Assembly (NCBI GenBank): GCA_022768245.1
Contig: JALEMR010000017.1
Location: forward strand, 1 to 35,629
Length of the DNA stretch: 35,629 nucleotides
Reading direction: 5' to 3'
From: Oscillospiraceae bacterium
GTDB lineage: Bacteria > Bacillota > Clostridia > Oscillospirales > Ruminococcaceae
Made by a program: the position numbers and the translations under genes. The notes under the pieces are model-generated. The model had not been told where the DNA came from, searched no databases, and saw only the letters and a program-made list of their open reading frames with translations. Below are positions 30,481 to 35,629 of this stretch, one piece after another (positions within the stretch are counted from its first letter, which is position 1; every line of letters starts with the position of its first letter).

Positions 30481-31728
30481 ATGTCAAGTGAAATAAGAGA
30501 CGCCGCTCTCTGGGAAAGCGGTAAGATCAAGATCGACTGGGTAAGGGCTAACATGCCTCTGCTTAATTCAATAGAGGAGGATTTCAAGCGTGACCTGCCC
30601 TTTAAGGGACTTAAGGTGGCGCTGTCGGTGCACCTTGAAGCAAAGACTGCATATCTCTGCAAGGTCCTTGCCGCAGGCGGAGCGGAAATGTACGTCACAG
30701 GCTCCAATCCTCTCTCCACACAGGACGACGTTGCCGCGGCTCTCGTGCATGACGGGCTCAACGTATATGCGTGGTACGACGCTACTCCCGAGGAATATCA
30801 CCGCCACATCTCAAAGGTAATCGAAGCGGGACCGAATATCATCATCGACGACGGCGGCGATCTGGTGAACCTCATACATAACGAATATCCCGAAAAGATA
30901 AAGGACGTGATAGGCGGCTGCGAGGAGACTACCACGGGAATTATCCGCCTTATCGCCATGAACAGGGACGGAAAGCTGAAATTCCCCATGGTGCTGGTAA
31001 ACAACGCGGACTGCAAGCATCTTTTCGATAACCGCTACGGCACGGGACAGTCTGTCTGGGACGGCATCAACCGCACGACTAATCTCATCGTTGCGGGAAA
31101 GAATGTGGTCGTTGCAGGCTATGGCTGGTGCGGAAAGGGCGTTGCCATGAGAGCAAAGGGCTTAGGAGCGTCGGTCATCGTCACCGAGGTAGACCCCATC
31201 AAGGCTATGGAAGCGGTAATGGACGGCTTCAAGGTCATGAAAATGGAGGAAGCTGCGAAGATAGGCGATTTCTTCATCACCGTAACGGGCTGCAAGGGCG
31301 TTATCACCGAGAAGTCCTTCAATGTTATGAAGGACGGCGCTATCTGCTGCAATGCGGGTCATTTCGACTGCGAGGTAGACGTTGCCCGTCTTAAGGAAAT
31401 GGCTGTGGAATGCAAGGTAGCCCGTCACAATATCCAGGGCTATATTATGCCCGACGGCAGACAGATAAACGTCATCGCCGAGGGAAGGCTCGTTAATCTT
31501 GCAGCAGGCGACGGACATCCCGCCGAGATAATGGACATGAGCTTTGCCATTCAGGCGCTGTCCGCACTGTACCTTGCGCAGAACAGAGGAAAGCTTGATT
31601 CTATGATAATCGACGTGCCCAAGTCTATCGACCGCGAGGTGGCAGAGCGGAAGATACGCTTCTGGGGACTGGAGATAGATAAGCTCACCGAGGAGCAGGA
31701 AAAATATCTCAACAGCTGGAACTGTTAA
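30481..31728 (+). CDS. ahcY: Adenosylhomocysteinase (SAH hydrolase)
   Basis: This enzyme splits S-adenosylhomocysteine into adenosine and homocysteine, removing the inhibitory product of methyltransferases. The 415-residue protein shows TGSNPLSTQDDVAAAL, the substrate region DDGGDLVN and GGCEETTTGIIRL. The lysine/Asp motif is NNADCKHLFDNRYGTGQS. The NAD-binding loop is VVAGYGWCGKGVA. The shorter length compared with eukaryotic forms is usual for many bacteria and archaea. ATG 30481 is preferred, with GAAAGGA nine bases upstream; an ATG at 30472 in the same frame overlaps that site. It is followed 26 bases later by dacF. Confidence 0.96.
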   Translation: MSSEIRDAALWESGKIKIDWVRANMPLLNSIEEDFKRDLPFKGLKVALSVHLEAKTAYLCKVLAAGGAEMYVTGSNPLSTQDDVAAALVHDGLNVYAWYDATPEEYHRHISKVIEAGPNIIIDDGGDLVNLIHNEYPEKIKDVIGGCEETTTGIIRLIAMNRDGKLKFPMVLVNNADCKHLFDNRYGTGQSVWDGINRTTNLIVAGKNVVVAGYGWCGKGVAMRAKGLGASVIVTEVDPIKAMEAVMDGFKVMKMEEAAKIGDFFITVTGCKGVITEKSFNVMKDGAICCNAGHFDCEVDVARLKEMAVECKVARHNIQGYIMPDGRQINVIAEGRLVNLAAGDGHPAEIMDMSFAIQALSALYLAQNRGKLDSMIIDVPKSIDREVAERKIRFWGLEIDKLTEEQEKYLNSWNC

Positions 31729-31754
31729 CTGTAAACTGACTAAGGGGAGGTATA

Positions 31755-33113
31755 ATGAAAAAGCTTAGTATTTTAACGGCAATGGTCCTTATTCTGGGAA
31801 TAATATCCGCCGTACCTGCGGCTGCGGTCACCTTCAAGCCCGGGTTCACGCTGAACAGCGAAGCGGCGGTGATGATAAATCTTGACAACGAGGAAATAGT
31901 CTTCGAGCAGAATTCCACAAAGAAAATGTACCCCGCTTCTCTGACGAAGGTAGTCACTGCGATCGTGGTGCTGGACAATGTGGACGATCTGGAAAATACG
32001 TACTTTGAAGCGCCCCTTGCGGTCTTCGACGACCTTTACAACACGGGTGCGCTGACGGTGGGCTATTCCCGCGGCGAGACCATAAGCGTCAAGGACCTGA
32101 TGTACAGCATGCTTATCTATTCCGCCTGCGAGTCGGCGGGAATACTGGCGTATAATGTGGGCGGGGGAAGCATCCCCAATTTCGTCTCCATGATGAACGA
32201 CAAGGTGCGGGAGATAGGCTGCGTGGGCACTAATTTCGTGAATCCTCACGGACTTCACGACCGAGATCAGTATACCAATGCTTCGGATATGGCGATGATA
32301 GTCAAGTATGCGCTGGACAACTATCCCGAGTTTGAGGAGATTGCCTGCACCTCCGAGTATACGCTGGGCGCCACCAACTATAACGAGAACGGCTGGAAGG
32401 TCATAACTCATTCCAACAAGATGACAAATCCCGCCAGCGAATACTACTACCCTTATGCAAAGGGCATAAAAACGGGTACCACCGACGAATCGGGAAGAAA
32501 TCTCATATCCATGGCGGAGAAAAACGGCATGAGATATCTTCTTGTGACCATGGGCTCGCCATTGTACGATGATGACGGCTATGACTCCTACGGGAATTTC
32601 GAGGACCAGATCAAGCTGTATGACTGGGCGTTCGATACCCTGTCCTATCAGCAGATAGTCCCCTCGGGGCAGGAGATAACCGAGCTGCAGGTGAAAATGG
32701 GCGCAGATAAGGACTTTGTCCGTCTTGTGACCGCGGAGAGCAGCACTATGCTCTGGTCTGATCAGATAGACGTTGACAAGCTTAAGGTGACTATCGACAC
32801 AAGCGGCTATACCGACAGCGACGGAGCCATAACCGCCCCCGTGGAGCAGGGACAGAAGCTGGGTACATATAAGCTGTCCCTCAACGGCGAGGATATAGTC
32901 ACCGTGGACTTAGTGGCGCAGGAAAGCATCGCATTGTCTCACTGGGAATATAATCTTGATAAGGCGAAGCAGTTTTTTGGCTCGGTTTGGTTCAAGGCTG
33001 CGGTCATCATTGCCGTTGTCCTTGTGGCAGTATATATCGGAGTGGTGATATCCGCCAACAGCGGCAAAAAGAAGAGAAGGATAAAAAAGGTTCGCAAATC
33101 AAGGAAATTTTAA
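31755..33113 (+). CDS. D-alanyl-D-alanine carboxypeptidase (peptidase S11, DacF-like)
   Basis: This enzyme trims the terminal D-alanine from peptidoglycan stem peptides. The 452-residue protein has a signal peptide (about 1-26) and the SxxK active-site motif in ASLTKVVTA (near 60). GIKTGTTDESGR contains the KTG triad. The second motif, usually SxN, reads SAC in YSACESAGILAYN. A C-terminal membrane helix (about 416-436) and a very basic tail (KKKRRIKKVRKSRKF) anchor it in the membrane. GGGGAGG precedes the ATG. Its closeness to ahcY suggests a shared transcript, though the functions are unrelated. Confidence 0.92.
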   Translation: MKKLSILTAMVLILGIISAVPAAAVTFKPGFTLNSEAAVMINLDNEEIVFEQNSTKKMYPASLTKVVTAIVVLDNVDDLENTYFEAPLAVFDDLYNTGALTVGYSRGETISVKDLMYSMLIYSACESAGILAYNVGGGSIPNFVSMMNDKVREIGCVGTNFVNPHGLHDRDQYTNASDMAMIVKYALDNYPEFEEIACTSEYTLGATNYNENGWKVITHSNKMTNPASEYYYPYAKGIKTGTTDESGRNLISMAEKNGMRYLLVTMGSPLYDDDGYDSYGNFEDQIKLYDWAFDTLSYQQIVPSGQEITELQVKMGADKDFVRLVTAESSTMLWSDQIDVDKLKVTIDTSGYTDSDGAITAPVEQGQKLGTYKLSLNGEDIVTVDLVAQESIALSHWEYNLDKAKQFFGSVWFKAAVIIAVVLVAVYIGVVISANSGKKKRRIKKVRKSRKF

Positions 33114-33148
33114 GACAGTACCCCACAAAGTCTGTGTGCGGGGCTGCC
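33114..33148 (+). terminator. Weak terminator-like hairpin after dacF
   Basis: An imperfect stem pairs CAG..CCCC with GGGG.CTG; TTATGAC follows, so there is no real T run. The sequence is related to the perfect palindrome at 1599-1632. It may only reduce read-through into the next gene. Confidence 0.4.
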
Positions 33149-33170
33149 TTATGACAGGGAGGAATATATT

Positions 33171-33806
33171 ATGGAAAATCAGAAGAGCGTTATCTCTGCG
33201 GCAAACAATTCGAGGATCAAGTTTGAGGTCATCAACGGACATTTTGCCACAAATCACAGCCATGTCAGCAGCTATATCGACATGAGCGGCATCAAGAACA
33301 GCCTGAACGGCGCAAAGGAGACCGCCAAGGAGCTTGCTGGAGCCTTCAATTACACTCCCGTCCAGGCGATAATCTGCGTGGAGGGCACACGCATGGTGGG
33401 AGCATTCCTTGCAGACGAGCTTTCCTCGGGGCTTCACGGCATCAATGCGGGCATTGACATTTCGGTCATCACGCCCGAATTCGGCATGAACAACGAGATA
33501 ATCCTCCGTGACAATATCCAGCAGATGATACGCGGAAAGGCAGTGCTTCTGCTTGCATCGTCGGTATCGTCGGGAAAGAGTGTTGCCCAGACCATGGACT
33601 GCCTGAATTATTACGGCGGAACGCTCACAGGCGTTGGAGCGATATTCAGCGCTGTTGAAGAGGTCCACGGCATGAAGATAAGCAGCGTATTCACCCCGAA
33701 GGATATCCCCGCATATCAGTCCCATAAGCCTGCGGAGTGTCCTATGTGCCAAGCGGGACAGAAGCTGGACGCTATCGTGAACAGCTTCGGATACTCCAAG
33801 CTGTGA
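33171..33806 (+). CDS. Phosphoribosyltransferase-like protein with altered PRPP motif
   Basis: This 211-residue protein resembles type I phosphoribosyltransferases of the orotate PRTase group. Alternating strands and helices include VQAIICVEGTRMVGAFLADEL (about 63-83). In the position of the PRPP loop is GKAVLLLASSVSSGKSVAQT (about 125-143). There the two acidic residues expected before the loop are replaced by serines. A C-terminal CPMC motif (about 187-190) lies in HKPAECPMCQAGQKLDAI. The enzyme activity is therefore uncertain; it might be a divergent enzyme or a ligand-binding regulator. GGGAGGAA precedes the ATG. It follows dacF by 57 bases. Confidence 0.65.
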   Translation: MENQKSVISAANNSRIKFEVINGHFATNHSHVSSYIDMSGIKNSLNGAKETAKELAGAFNYTPVQAIICVEGTRMVGAFLADELSSGLHGINAGIDISVITPEFGMNNEIILRDNIQQMIRGKAVLLLASSVSSGKSVAQTMDCLNYYGGTLTGVGAIFSAVEEVHGMKISSVFTPKDIPAYQSHKPAECPMCQAGQKLDAIVNSFGYSKL

Positions 33807-33826
33807 CGTAATAATACGAAAAAAAT

Positions 33827-33864
33827 CAGCCTCCCAAGGTTCGGCATGAGCTTTGGGAGGCTGA
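33827..33864. terminator. Terminator of ribU, possibly bidirectional
   Basis: TCAGCCTCCCAA (33827-33838) pairs with TTGGGAGGCTGA (33853-33864). On the minus strand the stem is followed by TTTTTTT; on the + strand only AATCC follows. Confidence 0.85.
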
Positions 33865-33869
33865 ATCCA

Positions 33870-34496
33870 TTATGAGTTTTTACCCTTAAGTATGGGTGAA
33901 AGATATTTGTATGTGGGGAATACGATGATGACGCTTATCATCGCCTTTACAAAGGTAAAGGGAACGTTGAATATCAACAGACACTGGGGGATAGTCTTTA
34001 CGCTCGGAAGTATCGCCTGATATGCGGCGAGTATTGCTTCCTTTGGCATGAAGTTGTAGTACACGGGATATACGATGAAATTATTGGTGACAAGGCTTCC
34101 CAGCGCCATTACAACTGCGCCGATAATTGCGCCGATAAGTGCGCTTTTGCGGCTTTTTTTCAGCTTGTAGACAAGTCCCGCGGGGATAACGAACAATGCG
34201 CCCAGAAGGAAGTTCGCAAGCTCTCCCACGCCGCCGGTGCTCGAGAAGAACAGGTGGATAAGGTTCTTGATAAGGCATACGCAGATTCCCCAGAGCGGTC
34301 CGAAGCAGTACGCCGCGATAAGCGCGGGGAAGTCGGACAGGTCCATTTTGATAAAGGGCGGCATCAGCGGCACGGGGAATTCCAGATACATCAGCGCGAA
34401 CGCCAGTGCGGACAGCATGCCCGTCACAGCCAGCGCGCGGACATTGACCGGCTTGCTTTGTGATACCGTGTTGTTGGAAATTGCTTCGTTTTTCAT
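33870..34496 (-). CDS. ribU: Riboflavin ECF transporter S component (RibU)
   Basis: RibU captures riboflavin outside the cell and passes it in with the shared ECF energising module, which is not in this window. The 208-residue protein has six predicted helices. The family motifs are LMYLEFPVPLMPPFIKMDLSDFP (about 39-61), LWGICVCLIKNLIHLFFSSTGGVGELANFLLG, and NNFIVYPVYY. The FMN riboswitch directly upstream confirms the substrate class. GGAGGTAATC precedes the ATG. Confidence 0.94.
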   Translation of the reverse strand: MKNEAISNNTVSQSKPVNVRALAVTGMLSALAFALMYLEFPVPLMPPFIKMDLSDFPALIAAYCFGPLWGICVCLIKNLIHLFFSSTGGVGELANFLLGALFVIPAGLVYKLKKSRKSALIGAIIGAVVMALGSLVTNNFIVYPVYYNFMPKEAILAAYQAILPSVKTIPQCLLIFNVPFTFVKAMISVIIVFPTYKYLSPILKGKNS

Positions 34497-34535
34497 TTCA
34501 GATTACCTCCAAAAAAGTGTTATGCAATCTGTCAG

Positions 34536-34565
34536 AAAAACCCCCGAAGCGGTGTGCTTCGGGGG
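34536..34565 (-). terminator. Riboswitch-controlled terminator
   Basis: CCCCCGAAGC (34541-34550) pairs with GCTTCGGGGG (34556-34565). On the minus strand TTTTT follows (34540-34536). It lies between the FMN aptamer and ribU, as the expression platform of a transcription-off switch. Confidence 0.88.
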
Positions 34566-34620
34566 TGAAAGTCTGCGTTTTCGGGATATGATATTATAAG
34601 ATATGCATACCGAAAGCCCA

Positions 34621-34738
34621 TGTTTCTTTCATCCGGACTATACCGTCGGTTTCGGAATTTCACCGAATCAACCTTTGCGTAAACGCACAGGCTCGCGGAC
34701 TATACCGCCGGTGAGGAATCACACCTCGCCCTGAAACA
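34621..34738 (-). promoter_or_regulatory. FMN riboswitch (RFN element)
   Basis: On the minus strand the conserved RFN segments appear in order. They are ATTCCTCACCGGCGGTATAG, TCCGCGAGC, GGTTGATTCGGTGAAATTCC, and GACGGTATAGTCCGGATGAAAG. The P1 stem TGTTTC/GAAACA closes it (34738-34733 with 34626-34621). High FMN should favour the downstream terminator and turn ribU off. The switch begins only about 25 bases after the upstream gene's stop; no clear promoter is visible there. Confidence 0.97.
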
Positions 34739-34762
34739 GCTGCATTGATAATGATATATTGC

Positions 34763-35200
34763 TTATTCTTCGCCGTCCTCGTCGCTGAGATCGAACTCAA
34801 GGAGCTCGCTGCAGTTGGGACAGTTGATGGAGCCTTCCTCCAGCATTGACTTATTGATAACAATGGTATTGCCGCAGGTAGGACAGGTAGCCTCGTACAT
34901 CTCTTCATCGTCGAAGCCGTAATCGTCATCATCGTCCTCGTCGTCGAGTTCGTCGATGTCGAAGTCGTCATCGTAGTAATCGTCGTCGTCCTCGTCGTCG
35001 TAGAGATCCTCTTCCAGCTCGTCAAGGTCGTCGCTGATGGAATCAACTACCTCGCAAACCTCGTCGATCTGGTCCTGCTGATCCTCAAGCTCAAGAGCAA
35101 TATCGCGGAGAATATCGGCGATAAGGTTGATGACCTTATCATTCTTGTCCATTCCGTCAAGAAGTCCTTTTAAATAAGAGGTTTTTTCGCTGAGTGTCAT
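34763..35200 (-). CDS. CD1247-type acidic protein with zinc ribbon
   Basis: This 145-residue protein has an N-terminal helical region (MTLSEKTSYLKGLLDGM and on, about 1-65) resembling the CD1247 N-terminal domain. A long run of Asp/Glu/Tyr follows (about 65-105). Then comes a zinc-ribbon-like pair, CPTCG (about 107-111) and CPNCS (about 127-131), and an acidic tail. The family is conserved beside efp in Clostridia, but its function is unknown. GGAAAGGAG precedes the ATG. It lies 48 bases downstream of efp, with a GCTGC-TTCGGA-GCAGC hairpin but no T run between, so the two are probably co-transcribed. Confidence 0.8.
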   Translation of the reverse strand: MTLSEKTSYLKGLLDGMDKNDKVINLIADILRDIALELEDQQDQIDEVCEVVDSISDDLDELEEDLYDDEDDDDYYDDDFDIDELDDEDDDDDYGFDDEEMYEATCPTCGNTIVINKSMLEEGSINCPNCSELLEFDLSDEDGEE

Positions 35201-35248
35201 AATGTTCTCCTTTCCGCTGCTCCGAAGCAGCCTTACGGTTTAGTGGGA

Positions 35249-35629
35249 TCAAACGCGCTCCATGTACTCGCCTGTACGAGTGTCGATGCGGATCATTTCG
35301 CCCTCGTCGATAAAGAGAGGCACCTTGATCTCTGCGCCTGTCTCGAGAGTAGCGGGCTTAGTTGCGTTGGTAGCTGTATCGCCCTTGAAGCCGGGGTCGG
35401 TCTTTGTGACCTGGAGCTCAACGAAGTTGGGGGGCTCTACTGCGAATACCTTGCCCTTGTATGAGCAAACCTTGCAGATCATCTCTTCCTTAACGAACTT
35501 GAAGCTGTCGCCGAGCTCGCTGGGGCTTACGGGAAGATCCTCGTAGGTCTCGGGATCCATGAAGTGATAGAGATCGCCGTCATTGTAGGAATACTGCATA
35601 TCTCTTCTCTCAACATATGCGGTGGGGAA
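35249..35629 (-). CDS. efp: Elongation factor P (3' part)
   Basis: EF-P helps ribosomes through polyproline stretches. The 127 codons inside the window cover about the last two thirds of the protein; the N terminus, including the modified loop, lies beyond the window edge. Visible features are [40 protein letters not shown], and the conserved C-terminal [17 protein letters not shown]. Confidence 0.95.
   Translation of the reverse strand, partial: FPTAYVERRDMQYSYNDGDLYHFMDPETYEDLPVSPSELGDSFKFVKEEMICKVCSYKGKVFAVEPPNFVELQVTKTDPGFKGDTATNATKPATLETGAEIKVPLFIDEGEMIRIDTRTGEYMERV

Noticed and set aside
34660-35046. Thr/Ile-rich minus-strand frame across the riboswitch
   Set aside because: It overlaps the FMN aptamer and lies in another frame of the acidic-run gene, which explains its repetitive composition.

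Overview
The window looks like a chromosomal segment of a Gram-positive anaerobe of the Clostridia, most like Ruminococcus and relatives (Oscillospiraceae). The evidence is strong GGAGG-type ribosome binding sites, near-consensus sigma-A promoters (TTGACA-17-TATAAT), intrinsic terminators after most operons, a type III glutamine synthetase, a CD1247-like acidic protein beside elongation factor P, an FMN-riboswitch-controlled RibU and a 2-hydroxyacyl-CoA dehydratase-family gene. No phage, IS element, rRNA, tRNA or CRISPR array was seen. It reads as a core region with small accessory insertions.

Layout. 1-104: the tail of a + strand gene and its terminator. 114-292: an array of perfect hairpins. 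299-4473: minus-strand DUF4349 lipoprotein, YibE/F membrane protein and secreted alkaline phosphatase. 4810-6762: a cytosolic LacI-type sensor fused to a GGDEF domain. 6903-9298: secDF. 9489-9777: a small locus with all the parts of a par/Fst-like type I toxin-antitoxin module. 9876-12565: a YtaF/MntP-like membrane protein, ispE and thiI. 12566-13066: a promoter-rich leader region. 13067-14311: a 2-hydroxyacyl-CoA dehydratase-family protein. 14371-19333: a response regulator / kinase / ABC ATPase / FtsX-type permease cluster. 19450-19573: a second copy of the hairpin element. 19626-21905: glutamine synthetase III with an attenuator-like leader. 22013-25114: two tandem FecR-domain surface proteins. 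25196-26660: a methyltransferase and a GNAT acetyltransferase. 26669-29622: csoR-copA with a CsoR operator in the promoter. 29666-33806: an HExxH protein, S-adenosylhomocysteinase, a DD-carboxypeptidase and a phosphoribosyltransferase-like protein. 33870-34738: ribU with its FMN riboswitch. 34763-35629: a CD1247-like protein and the 3' part of efp.

How the genes work together. Most units are housekeeping: protein export (secDF), isoprenoid synthesis (ispE), tRNA thiolation (thiI), nitrogen assimilation (glnN), methyl-cycle recycling (ahcY), cell wall trimming (dacF), flavin uptake (ribU) and polyproline translation (efp). The regulated modules are copper export, the two-component/ABC cluster and the c-di-GMP sensor. 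The most striking item is at 9489-9777. Two convergent consensus promoters face a shared palindromic terminator. A 29-residue hydrophobic peptide lies on one strand. An interrupted direct repeat covers both the peptide's start codon and the predicted antisense RNA, the layout known from the Enterococcus pAD1 par (Fst) system.
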